64,000 bases of DNA from positions 18,224,501-18,288,500 of the forward strand of contig NC_092672.1 of the NCBI RefSeq assembly GCF_964355755.1. The letters run 5' to 3'. Below, piece by piece: positions 40,956 to 52,747 of the stretch. The position numbers and the translations under genes are program-made. The notes below the pieces were generated by a model. That model was not told where the DNA came from, searched no databases, and saw only the letters and a list, made by a program, of their open reading frames with translations. Numbering within the stretch: position 1 is the first letter of the stretch; the number at the start of each line of letters is the position of its first letter. The stretch comes from Antedon mediterranea (taxonomy: Eukaryota; Echinodermata; Crinoidea; Comatulida; Antedonidae).

Positions 40956-41940
40956 TTGTTAAGAACAAAATTGGAAGCAATGAATAGAATAGCTGAGCTT
41001 TCCGAGCAGTCACAGTTACACGTGAGCTCGAGTAATAATGACACTACCAACGGTATTGGCAGTCGTCTTAATAATACAACAAAGCTACCTAAATTGGAAA
41101 TAAAGAAATTTTGTGGTGAAATATCTGAATGGCAGACATTTTGGAATCAATTTTGTGCTGAAGTGGATAGTACCACCATTCCCAAGGTTAATAAATTCAC
41201 ATATTTAAAAAACCTTTTTTCAGGAGAAGCTTTGAACAGCATTGCAGGTTTAGCGCTGACAGACATAAATTATGATATTGCAATTCAATCACTAAAAGCT
41301 CGGTTTGGTCGACCGAAGCGTATAATCTTTTCACATATTCAGGCACTCATTAATATCAATGTCAATACAAGTCAGGCTTCAACCGCAGCGGAGTTGTGGT
41401 CTATTCGAGATGAACTTAATGGACATGTCCAATCATTAGGAGCACTAGGGGTCAATGGAGAAGAAAAATATGGCATAATACTGACTCCCCTTATTTTATC
41501 ACGCTTACCCGGGCGCTTACCTCCAGAAATCCGCCTTGAATGGGCAAGATCAGGAATCGGTAAGAAGCAGATTTAAAATATTTACTGGAATTTTTTTAAT
41601 CAGAGATTGAGCGTCGCGAACGTTCTGAAGGGTTTGCGAATACGGTTCACAGTTCAGGAAGTGTGCAAAATCAAGGAACAGTTTCAGCTATGCCAGCTAC
41701 AGTTGCTGTTGCAGGTAAAATCAAGAACTGTATATTTTGTAATAGGACAAATCATAGCTCGTAGAAATGTAGACAACTTAGATCGATGACATATGCTTAG
41801 AAATCGAATGCGATTAAGGAAGCACACTCCTGCTTCAAATGTTTGAACACTAGTCACTTTGCAAGGAAATGCAGTTTCAAATGTCGCAGTTGTAACGGAC
41901 CTCATCATGAAATTATCTGGCAGAAATGAACAACACAGAC
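40956..41940 (+). CDS. BEL-1 gag (DUF1759) and zinc knuckles
   Basis: 40956-41576 carries the BEL gag core: LPKLEIKKFCGEISEWQTFW, NKFTYLKNLFSGEA and LKARFGRP. After frameshifts, 41730-41935 has Cys-rich zinc knuckles, with CFKCLNTSHFARKC followed by CRSCNGPHH. Confidence 0.8.
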
Positions 41941-42039
41941 AGCCACTCCGGTTCCAGTTTTCACAGAACCAGTAGTCCAAGCTGCAACTACAGAACCATT
42001 AGTCCAAGCTGCAACTACAACTCATTCGAACACTGACAT

Positions 42040-42598
42040 TCCTCATAGTTATACTGTCTTACAGAATGCTAAAGTCAGAGTTAAAGGTAGTAAAGTAATG
42101 TTGTAAATAAGGTAGGAGCAGTGGGGTTAACACCCAAATCATTTGCATTTGCTGCCTTTGGTGAAGGTAAGTCCTCACAAAATGAAACTAGGAATATTTA
42201 CAAATTAAATGTTGAAAATAAATATGGTAGGAATAATGAATTGCATTGAAGTTAAATCGATATGTGCACCCATGTTTAGAGCTAAGGTTCCACAGTCCTC
42301 CTTGAAAGCAGTAGCCCATCTCCCATTAGAAGATGACTATGACAAAGAGAGGGAGATCCATGTTGACATTTTAGTGGGCTTAGATTATTATTGGCAATTT
42401 ATGGGACGTGGCATACACAATCTTCCAGAGGGTCTGGTAGCCCAAGACACTGTTTTCGGTTGGGTTATCTCAGGGAGATGGAATTTGAATGACAATATAA
42501 ATGTTACTCGTAATCATAATGTTAACCATGTATCCCCACAGTTGCTTTGCATTACAGACATATCCGATGACAGATTGAAAAAATTCTGGGACAAGTGA
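42040..42598 (+). CDS. BEL-1 aspartic protease region (DUF1758-like)
   Basis: The upstream frame is broken by stops. 42209-42598 reads the protease-RT linker, with VDILVGLDYYWQF and LVAQDTVFGWVISG, both BEL landmarks. The catalytic DTG is not visible in an intact frame. Confidence 0.65.
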
Positions 42599-42602
42599 TG
42601 GA

Positions 42603-44825
42603 GTGCAAGATGCTGTACTGAAAGAGTTCAATGAGAGCATACGTCTGGTGAATGAGAGATATGAAGTTAAGTTACCATGGAAAGAGGGTATGAAAGAGTG
42701 CCTTCAAAATAATAGAGAGGTAGCTAAGGTGAGGTTAAATAGTCTGAATAGGAGGCTTGCTAAAGACAAAGAATTAGGTGAAAAATATGAGGCCTCTATC
42801 TCTGAAATGGAGAGATTAGGCATAATTGCTGAAGCTCACACCACAGATAGTGGTATTGTTTATTACCTTCCCCATCACCCAGTAGTGAAAGATGCCAGTT
42901 TTACAACCAAGGTTAGGGGGTGTCACGAAAGCTCAGACCACGAAAGCTCAGACCCCCTAAGACCTAAGATCACGAAAGCTAAGACCCAACACCTAAGATT
43001 ACAAATACTAAGATATACTACAGATTAAAAACAATACTTGTTTATCCATACATAATTTTAAACACAGTAGGTTTCATTTATTACCATAAATATAATTTAA
43101 TACTACCGCAAAACATAGATAAACTCACATTATTTTCGCCCGTTGAGTAAATGTATATTTTTTCTTTACAACAAACAAACTTGACGGGTTGTTTGTTGGT
43201 ATATATTTACTCCATTGTGTTGGTTCAGAGGATGTTTTTCTTACGCACCTGCCTTTCTTGTATTTTGACTCCAAATTTGTTGACTAACTTTATCCTGAAC
43301 ACCACACTTTAAAATTAGGACTTATAAGTACTTTCAGAAGGAGAAACACATAATAACAAATAAATAAATCCTTTAAATTGATGATTTTACATATGTGTTT
43401 CTTTGTATACTGTAATGTAACTCCTCGAGCTCCCACCATGCTCAATGTTTTTGTTTCCCTGGAGCGCCAAAAGAGCAACAATAATAGTACAAGCATAAAA
43501 ACAGAAAGAAAACGAAACAAAAAAACTTATCATGATTTTTAAATTAAAATTTATTTGCCAGTATTTATTTCTTCGTACTTGCATGATTATACTATTATCA
43601 TTACAATTTTAATTTTACATTGTTCCATCCACACTGTAGATGGACTCCACAGAGTTTTCAGCCCTCTATATAATTTTTGCTCTTTTGACGTTCCATAGAA
43701 ACAAAAACATTGAACATGGGGTAGGCCTACTGTAGTACTGTAGGTTAGTCATTTTGTGTGCGAGAAAAACGTCTGTAAAATCATCAATTTAAAAATGTAT
43801 TTGTTACTTTTTATGTGATTCTTTTTCATGAAAGTGCCAATTCTAAGGTGTGGTATTCAGAATAAATGTTGGGAGTTAAAATACAAGGCAGGTGCGAAAG
43901 ATAAATATTTGTAATCTTAGGTGTTGGGTCTTAGCTTTCGTGATCTTAGGTCTTAGGGGGTCTGAGCTTTCGTGGTCTGAGCTTTCGTGACACCCCCAAG
44001 GTTAGGGTGGTATTCGATGCCTCTACTAAATGCAATAATGGGATTTCACTGAATGATTGCCTAGAAACGGGCCCCCACTTATACCAGGACTTGTTGACAT
44101 TTTATTACGGTTCCGAAGGTGGAAAATTTGATTAACCTCTGACATTACAAAGGCATTTTTGCAAATCAAGGTCCATGAGGATGACCAAAATGTCCATAGG
44201 TTTTCTTTGGAAAAAGGAGGAGAAAATCAGAACAATGAAATTTCTGAGAGTGCCATTTGGCAATGCTAGTAGCCCATTTTTATTAAATGCCACAATTCGC
44301 CACCATTTGACAAAGTACCCAAGTTGCCTCCCTATTACAGAACTAAAGGATAACCTTTATGTGGATGACTGGCTCACAGGAGCTGACTATTATGAGGATG
44401 CATTATTATTGTTTCAACAGGCAAAAGAAATCATGGCCCAAGGGAAATTCCCCCTCACATCCTGGAACTCTAATAACACAAAGGTAACAGAGATGTTCTT
44501 TAATGAGTTTGGTTCAAAACACATAGAACGACAGAGTGTCAAGGTTCTTGGTTTGAAATGGATAAAACCTTCTGATAGTTTTGGATTTGATGTATTAGAT
44601 GTTTCAGAGGGATTAGTAGCAACAAAACGAGTTGTTTTGAGCATCTTAGCTAGAATGTTTGATCCATTAGGATTTCTAACTCCCTTCACTATGGCTGTTA
44701 AAATCTTGTTACAAGATATTTGGTTATTAAATTTAGGATGGGATGAACATACCCCAGAGATGATTCAGCAAAGGTTTGACAAGTGGATATATGGATTAGT
44801 CTATACGAAATTGGGAAATCCCTAG
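42603..44825 (+). CDS. pol: BEL-1 reverse transcriptase, split by a transposon
   Basis: 42603-42916 encodes the start of RT (LPWKEGM, then LGIIAEAHT and YYLPHHPVVK). RT resumes at 44006 with VVFDAST and NDCLETGPHLYQDLL and continues to MKFLRVPFGNASSPF, the catalytic YVDDWLTG and FPLTSWNSN up to 44825. A stop and a frameshift lie around 44130-44170. Confidence 0.85.
42917..43996. mobile_element. Young long-TIR element with 9-bp duplication
   Basis: Flanked by identical CAAGGTTAG at 42908-42916 and 43997-44005. The termini are perfect inverted repeats of about 91 bp starting GGGGTGTCACGAAAGCTCAG. Each contains the 15-bp word CACGAAAGCTCAGAC twice, a variant CACGAAAGCTAAGAC once, and ACCTAAGAT twice. 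Inside (43244-43898) are inverted arms homologous to those at 27559-28385. No transposase. The 9-bp duplication and subrepeat-bearing ends point to a foldback/Mutator-like group. Confidence 0.85.
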
Positions 44826-45452
44826 ATGCTATACTCCTGCATTGTTATGGTCAGGTATGTCGGATATTGAGTTACATGGGTTATATGGGGCAGTAGTTTA
44901 CCTTCGTATCCCAAAGTCTGATGGATTTAAAGTTTCACATCCAGAGCGAGAGTCTCTCCAGTGAAAAAAGTTTCACTTCCTCGTTTGGAATTATTAGGTG
45001 CCCTTCTTACTGCTAGGTTAGTAGTTTTTGTAAGAGACGCATTGAGACTTCAGAATGTAATTTGTAGATTTTGGACAGACTCCACAGTGACATTAGGCTG
45101 GATTCAAGGAGATCCAGCAAGGTGGGATACCTTTGTAAGAAACAGGGTTATAGAAATTCGTAACCTTTCACAGATAAACACTTGGGCCCATTGTCCAGGG
45201 AAACACAACCCTGCAAATTTGTTAACTAGGGGTATCTCTGCAGGAGACTTAGTATCATCTGGTGGTATTTGGCTTGATGGTCCAGCGTGGTTAGCTAATA
45301 AGTTTGATTTACCTACTCATAGTGTTTCATTAGAAGAAATAGAAAATGTAAAGCCAGAAACACAGTCAGCTTTGCTAGTAGAATTATGTCCCCCAAAGGT
45401 CAGAATATTTGATGTTCTTAGATGGGGTACTTTAGAAAAGCAGTTAGAATAA
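44826..45452 (+). CDS. BEL-1 RNase H region
   Basis: After a frame change, 44961-45452 reads LPRLELLGALLTARL, the RFWTDSTVTLGWIQG catalytic segment and WAHCPGKHNPANLLTRGI, which are BEL RNase H hallmarks. Confidence 0.8.
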
Positions 45453-45534
45453 ACTGCATTGTGTAAAAGGTTTGTCAAAAAGTTGAAAGGTCGGATGTGA
45501 CTTTCCAGAAAACTTCTCTCATGATGAACTGGCT

Positions 45535-46920
45535 ATGGCTAAACTTTGTTTATTTCAACAGGAAAAAGAAGTTGCATTTGGACAAGAACTAGATTCTTTA
45601 AAGAGTCGTAAATCTATAAGTGGCTCTTCTCCACTCTCTAAATTACGTCCATTTATGGGATATGACAGGTTGTTAAGAATTACGGGTCGTCTGCAGCAGG
45701 CAGACCTTTCTTATGATGAGAAACACCCTATCATTCTACCTAAAGGCCATTTCACAACATGGTTAATTCAATCATTTCATGTTAAATTACAAGATGCAGG
45801 TGTTGACACAGTTATCAATGCAGAAATACATATTGGATACTTGGTGTCAGAAAGTTAATGAAGTCCGTTAAAAAACGGTGTATACCATGCCAAAAAGTTG
45901 ATTCCCTGGCATGCAATGAAGTAGCAGCACCACTTCCGAAATTGAGAGTGCACCAGGCACCCCCATTTACGGTCACTGGTTTGGATTATGCCGGACCACT
46001 GTTCAGCCTTGATTTTCCGAATGTTAAGCTTTACATACTATATTGTTTACGTGTGCAGTGGTAAGAGCAGTCCATTTAGAATTGACTGAATCCTTAACTC
46101 AAAAAGATTGTATGTTGGTGTTCTATCAGTTTTTTATTCTGATAATGCTAAAACATTTGTAGGTGCTCGGACAGAGTTATCCACCCTTTTCGGTGAGGAG
46201 GGTCCGAAGTGGAAATTTATTGCTCCCAGATCTCCTTGGTGGGGAGGATGGTGGGAGCGTCTTGTTCGCTCCATTAAAGGAGCTTTAAAAAAGTCAATTG
46301 GAAGTAAATGTCTCAAAAGAACAGAACTCGAAACATCATTGCAAGAGGTAGAAGATTGTGTGAATTCTAGGCCATTAACCTTTGTTGGAGATGAGGTAGA
46401 CACTTCAAAGGCCTTAACCCCTTCTCATTTTTTAATAGGCAAGGTTGCAGGATTCCAAAATAAAATATCTGAACTTGAAGTAGAGATAACGAGAGCGAAT
46501 TTGTGTGAAAGAGAACTTGTGCGACAGAGAAGACTAGAGTTGTTTTGGGAAGTATGGAGCAAGGAATACTTGAGAAATTTACCTCCCACAATAAATGTTG
46601 GATTAGGTTTGCTTGTATTAATCCGTGAGGATAATATACCTCGCATGAAATGGCCCCTGTGACGTATTGTTAAAGAATTTCCTGGAAGGGACGGAGTGAC
46701 TCGATGTTTTGAATTAAAAACATGTAAGGGTAATTTAGTACGGGCTATACAAAGATTACATAACCTAGAGTTGGACGGTGGGAGTAACAACCTTCCACAG
46801 TCCGTATGCACATCCTTCCATAAGTCTTGTGAAATTAGTGGTAATGAGAAAAAGCCAAAGGAGAACAATTCAAGGCGTAGTAGTAGAACGATCAAACCAA
46901 TAGATAGACTTGATTTGTAG
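45535..46920 (+). CDS. BEL-1 integrase and C-terminal domain, frameshifted
   Basis: Three successive frames hold the zinc-binding HHCC region (HPIILPKGHFT to CIPCQKVD), the core start (VTGLDYAGPLF), the SDNAKTFVGA acidic segment and PWWGGWWERLVRSIK with the catalytic Glu. The DUF5641-like tail follows (WSKEYLRNLPP, LVLIREDN, GRDGVTRCFELKT). A gap and stops at 46020-46110 remove part of the core. Confidence 0.8.
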
Positions 46921-47567
46921 TAGTGTTTGTTTAATCAATAAATTGACTGATACAGTGTTTTCTATAGAGAGAATATGATTTAATGAAGAACTTTTATGTT
47001 ATTGTTTGACGTTATTTAACAGAAGTATCAGTAAAATTACTATTAATATCTTCAATTTGTTCTAGAAAAGATATACAAGTTAATTTAAATGATGGTTCTA
47101 ATGTTTATTCAAGTTTGTAAGAAGAACAGTTCAGTATGAATATTGTAACGATTTTGATACCCCTCTTATTGTTATGGAGTAGTCCTCTTAGGAGGCTTCT
47201 GATTGGTGGGAGCTCCAACCTTGAACAGGAAGAGTCATAGGCTTAAAAATTATCTGATCCAATCCATACTAGGAATTACTTTGTACCTGAAGTTACACGC
47301 AATTATTAGGTAGGGCATACGAATATCATTTCTATTATGTACTGTATCATCAGTTGTGAAAAGAATAAAACGCCTCCTGAATTCGTAACAGATTGTAGTT
47401 TGTGCTTCTGTACGTCATATTACTTACTTATCGTCGTCGGAATAACACCGACGCCAAACCCGCTAACAACGAGGCAGGGAAACGTTACAATATATATTGT
47501 TGCGTTGCGGCATTGCATTTGCCATATTTTATTTGTTGATATTTATAGTTAATATCAGGTGGGAGAA

Positions 47568-47720
47568 TGTACGCGATTGGCGTACCATACTTACCTGGGG
47601 TTTTGGACAGCGTGGTGTGTTCACGCAGGTTGGGTTGAAACGTTGTCATGTTATGTTATGTATGTTGAAACTTCACTTTACTGATATTAGTGGTCGATAT
47701 ATGTATTTGAGTCAGTAAAA
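47568..47720 (+). repeat. BEL-1 3' LTR
   Basis: 153 bp from TGTACGCGATTGGCGTACC to GAGTCAGTAAAA, matching the 5' LTR. Directly followed by the GTACT target duplication. Confidence 0.88.
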
Positions 47721-48370
47721 GTACTGGTAACTTCATGCAATATTTAGAGACACTTAAAAAAATGTTTCCATTCTACGCAGCCACTGGACACTCACACTAT
47801 GCTAAATCTGTGTATATCTATATCCAAGATATGTTTGACCTAAATGAATTACAGCCTGACATTTAACAAGAGGATGTACATGGTCAATTTGTCATCCGCA
47901 GAACCGACCGCTTCTGCGCTGGGTTGCCAACAGACTTGATAATAGAACAGGAACTAATGAGATGAAGACTACTGGCGGTCTTACTCGAGAAAGCGGTATG
48001 GAAGAAAGACATACCGCTATGCAATGCCTGCTTGTGCAGAAATCAATGATTCAATGCAAGAGCTATTATGAAAACAATATAGCACAAGTAAACAACACAA
48101 AGAAATGACACAAGCATGAAAAACCAGAGATCAAAAGTATGCAGAGGAGATAATATATTCATTTTTTGAGGATCCCAATCCCTTTGAAGCTGCAAAGGTG
48201 GTCCACAACATTGCAACTGGAGAGACAGGAACAGAATCAGCTAATCCTCACAAAGCTGTTGAAGTGGGAACAAACATTTTAAAGAAAATGGAAGGACAAT
48301 GTGCATTTCAGTACACATTTCGCAAAAAAAACCAAGTACTAGGATGTGACACTCAATGGTGAAACCGTAT

Positions 48371-48907
48371 GTATATAACACAATTTGGTCTTGGTGGTTT
48401 TCTCATCCTGTTAATCATACACAATGTAAAAGAGCGAATAAATCATTTCATCAGTTGATATAAGATCAATTTCATAAGTTGACATAAGGTCAAAGGTCAA
48501 CATTTTGCATTTATGCATATTAATTAGTTACCAAATAAATGGAAAGTTGTCCAAACTTAATATCGATAGTTTTACAAGCAATCAAATTATTTCATCAGTA
48601 AAGTTATGCTATTTTATTATAATTTTAATCAAAATAATTATAATACTGTAATTAATCAAATCAGACTTAAAATGTTATGCTGACCTTGAATAAAATAAAT
48701 GGTTAAAGCACAACTTATAAAACTTCATTTCATCGGTCAGAACATGGTTGCAGGCCTGCAATATTCATTTTGAGGCGATAAAGTATCTGATTTGATCTGC
48801 TTCTTTATGTTGGCAATATATAATTTGTTTTTATTTGTCTAAACGCAATGTTTCCGGAACCACCGGTAGGTGGCGTTGTACACGACTCAAGCCTTCACGG
48901 GACACAC
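48371..48907. other. AT-rich gene-free stretch (possible intron)
   Basis: Follows the donor-like GTATGT after the repeated-family exon. It has no coding signal, and I find no matching acceptor or downstream exon in this stretch. Confidence 0.3.
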
Positions 48908-48911
48908 TTAA

Positions 48912-50480
48912 AGGGGGGTTCCGGGTTTAAAATGAATAGTAAAAAATGTAAAATATATTTGTTTGTCTCTTGAACGGTAAAAGTTTCAATTTATATAAGC
49001 GCCCAGTGAAGCAGAACGAAGGCTGTGAAATCAGGCCAGATTACAAGTGCAGCTACGGCAAAATCACACTGTGGTTACAAAATAGGAAATTCGTGAAATG
49101 GTCCATCTTCCGACGACTCGTTATCAAAAACCATATCAATTACTTTTGTAAAATTATACTTATCTGATGTAATTTTAGTCGGTCTTCCCATTTATAAAGT
49201 CAATTTTTTATGAAAATTCATCAAAACAGTGAAAAATTAGATATGTTTGCACTTTACGTTTGCCGATTTTCGCACCGACTTAGGGAAAAATCAAAATCAA
49301 TGAAGCGTAACGTATACTGTACATTCCTGCTGAGGATCGAGCGAGACGAAAATACACGTGCTCTCTCTGCTGCCCATGCCTGGCATCGTCACGTGATAAG
49401 CAGATACAACAATACCAAACTGGTCGGGTCGAGTATACCCCGTCTATAATCACAACATGAACGATGTACAGTATTTGATTGAAGGTCGACTTGACCTACC
49501 GGATTGGTATAGATAATATAGCTCGAATGAGAGAGTTGGAATATTTGTGTAGTGCAGCCTAGTAAAAGGCCTGGTAGTATCAATTCGCATAGGGTCTACT
49601 ACTACACTAGCTAGCTCAATTTTTAACTGGGCCGGATCGGCTAGGTCTCCTTCCTACTACCTGGTCTACTTGCTTGATGCATGAGTATCCGCTTTTTTGG
49701 AGAGTATTAAGCCTATTTTATTTTAGGCCTACTTAGACGATCGGGACACCATACGTGTGGACGGCGATCGGACCTTGTTTTGCTTCAATATTTACAGCCG
49801 ATTTTGTAGAACGTTTTAGGTTCAGATTGTTTAGGAGTTTGGTTGATAGGATGGGTTTTGTTATTTATGGGCCAATCGTCTAGTAGTAGGCTAGCTAGGC
49901 CCATGGGCCCCATTGTTTTAACGTAGCCATCGTGGCATGGAATCCCTAGTCAGAATGGCTCTCGCCCATATTATTATTAGGCTAGGCCTAGAGTAGTATT
50001 GTACGTGAAGCCGATAATACGATCTGTACTATAGAGGTATAAAAATAGTATAATTTATTCCGTATCTGTACTAAATTTTGTATTTCATTAAATGTCAAAT
50101 AAATATATGCTACTACTGTTATTATTACACTTTAGGCCTAGCTTAGAAAATCTACAAAAAATGTATTTCACAATGATCGGGTGGTCGTCGTTTGACAGGG
50201 AAGAGAGATGTAAATTAGTTGACAAACACAACGTACATGACGTCGCGAGTTTGGAATCCACTGGTGACGTGATTTTGTGAATATCTCATGAATATTAATG
50301 AGCTTCCCTAAGCTGCTGAAAAACAGACTTTCCATGAATTTACCCTAAAATGTATATGAAATTTAATTTTTTTAATTTCTCGTTATTACTTCTTCATTCT
50401 GACATGTCTATATTGTTATAATATTTTTTATTTAATAAATAAACGATATTTAAAACCAATTTTAAACCCAGAATCCCCCT
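48912..50480. mobile_element. TTAA-flanked Kolobok-like element
   Basis: Terminal inverted repeats of ~22 bp (left AGGGGGGTTCCGGGTTTAAA; right, reversed, AGGGGGATTCTGGGTTTAAA) are flanked by TTAA at 48908-48911 and 50481-50484. TTAA duplication with AGGG termini fits Kolobok better than piggyBac (CCC termini). Short frames at 48970-49167 and 49210-49449 have no recognised domain, so it is non-autonomous or decayed. Confidence 0.7.
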
Positions 50481-50484
50481 TTAA

Positions 50485-52264
50485 TACTTTCGTAGAAAGA
50501 AATCAGGTAATGACCTAAAATGCCCCAGATATGTACAGTATGTTGTAGCCAACATTTTGACATTGTATCGCATGGAACGCCTTAGAATGGTTTTAAGAGA
50601 GTTCTTCGGCATGTCTTCGGAAGAAACGTCTTCGGAAGCGTTGGAATGTTCGGAAATATCACCCAAACAAAGTTTAAAATGATCATGCTGATTGGTCGGT
50701 TAAAATTCTTATGTACAGCAGTATATGTTTTATTCATTCATATACAAAATAAAACCCGATTGAATCAACGAGCTGGATGGCTTAGTGAGCTTGTATTGAG
50801 GGTATTGCCCATGGGGGTTGCAATAATTTTCTACTTGACAATCTTTTAAAATATTTTTTTTTTTAGTTTGAGAGAGATTATAATTATAATAATTATAAGC
50901 CGTCAGACAGATAGATGCACTATTAGACTAAACAATGATGCCACATACATGACCAATGTGAGTACAGACACTATCCTAACATTCACTTCCAACATCAAAA
51001 TCAGGAGGTGAGAGGTAGCATTCCACGTATGGATAATGCTCTCACCACTAGAATACTTCATCAACAACAGTCATACTCCAAGCACAGGAGGAACATAACA
51101 CAAAATTATGTGCAACATCAAAACAGCTCAAGACATGTGCACCAGTACATTGAAATCCCTTCACCGGACCATGCCTTCAACAAGCACTGCATGTTAGCCA
51201 AAGTAATAAATTGTACCTGGTCATTTTGCTAACACCTTCATCATTTAATTATTGTGCAGCAGCACAACATCTATAAATGTACAGGTAGCCCCTTTCATCT
51301 GACCAGACGCAACACATGGCATTTATCTCTAGTTCTGAAAAATTCTGGGTACTCAGATAATTTATTTTATTTATTTATTAACAATATTTAACTAGGGAGA
51401 TAACTGAGATTACTTGATGTACTAGACAGTCTGTGCACCTTAACTGGTAAACAAAATACAATTATGTGGTTTTTGGCAGAATTTTTTCAAAATCTTTTTT
51501 TTTTTTTTTTTTGGGAATTAGTCAAAGGGACAATACATCTTTAAACATAAAATCCAGCAAATTCTCAAGTAATATTATATTGACTGTGTATTTTTCGTGT
51601 AGGAATACTCGCGTTTGCCGATAAAAACAAAAGTCATCTACTGGGACTTGAACTTGCAATGATTTGTCACACCATTACAAGACAACGTTTCAGTTGTTGC
51701 GCCACACAACTTGCTTGAAGAAATTAATCAACTAAACAATGTATACATAGAGCCTCATTTGTTATTAGTCCTCCCTAGATGTGATGAAAGACCGTTTATG
51801 ATTAGTAACCTGTTACGCGCAACGTACCTCCTACCAAATAATAATATTATTATTGTTAATGTAGGCTTATTGATGGAAATTCTTCTGTTAATAAGTGAAT
51901 ATTTTATTGCCAAGGAATCATTAATTATTATTAGTATATTATTCTTCGCAAGGTAAGGTGAATGCAATGCCTAACTAGGCAGGCTTATTACAAAGGAGGC
52001 CTAGCTACACCCGACCCAGCAGTAGATATTCAACTTGTTGTTGGCTATGTAATATAACAGAGGAATAATATACATCCCTCAGCTAGTGCTTCAGGAAATA
52101 TATATTCCCTCAAACATAATATCATTTCCTCGGAGATGTTAAATCTTAAAAATTGGATGGCAATTTGTACCCTTTCGGGTGGTGATACTCTCCCTTCCTG
52201 CCACCGGACTGTCCTCTATAATAGGGAGAGGATAGTGACTGCGTTTAAGTGCGCAGTTAAGACA
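50485..52264. other. Gene-free stretch with a tRNA-like SINE relic
   Basis: No supported gene. 51640-51715 on the minus strand resembles a tRNA head (TGTGGCGCAACAACTGAAACG as A-box region, AAGTTCAAGTCCC as B-box). A poly-T tract lies at ~51497-51512. The BEL-2 homology to the right begins at 52265 without a detectable 5' LTR. Confidence 0.4.
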
Positions 52265-52747
52265 GATTGACATTTGGAGATAAGCCGGCACCAGCTATGG
52301 CGCAAACAGCTTTGAAGTTAACAGCGAAACAAAATGAAGCCAGATATCCAAGAGCAGCAATGGTATTAAAGAATGATGTTTACATGGATGATATACCGGT
52401 ATGTACCTCGGTTAGAATGGAAGAGGCAAAATCGCTCATCAAAGATATCGACATAGTGTTAAATAAAGGAGGCTTTACGGTGAAAGAGTGGGTATCAAAC
52501 AGCTGATTGGTGACAGACGACACAAAGGGCAAGATTGCATCTGTTTTGGAAAACAAAGACAACGAGGAAAAGGTATTGGGAGTCATCAGGTGGCAGAAAG
52601 AAGACGATAATTTAATGATTAGTGTGAAGATTGATTACACCTTGTTAAACGGAAGAATAAATAAGAGGAAGGCGTTAGGCGTCATAGCTAGAATATGGAA
52701 GAACCTGTTCTGTGAGCTAATGAAGCTAGATGAGCTAACATGTCCTA

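Larger units (their letters stand above)
40178..47720 (+). mobile_element. Pao/BEL retrotransposon 1, defective
   Basis: LTRs of 153 bp (3': 47568-47720; 5': 40178-40725 including a 396-bp insertion) start TGTACG and end CAGTAAAA. The host repeats GTACT at 40173-40177 and 47721-47725. The internal part starts with TTGGTGCCGAAACC, the usual BEL primer-binding site, and encodes gag, protease, RT, RNase H and integrase in several frames. A polypurine tract GGTGGGAGAA precedes the 3' LTR. RT is interrupted at 42917-43996. Confidence 0.92.
39998..48370 (+). pseudogene. Copy of repeated family split by a BEL element
   Basis: 39998-40177 and 47726-48370 together form one discontinuous copy. The left piece ends in ALWAFIKSQR and the right piece opens with MQYLETLKKMFPFYAATG, so the frame crosses the target duplication. 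The right piece continues with YAKSVYIYIQDM, RRTDRF, GLPTDLIIEQELMR, KTTGGLTRE and finally TLNGET before a consensus donor GTATGT at 48371. These are ordered landmarks of a large marine-invertebrate family of unknown function. Frameshifts are present in the right piece, so it was decaying or has decayed since. The 5' side is replaced by the gypsy element. Confidence 0.6.

Noticed and set aside
46134-46895. Long minus-strand open frames opposite BEL-1 integrase
   Set aside because: Shadow frames of the integrase coding strand.
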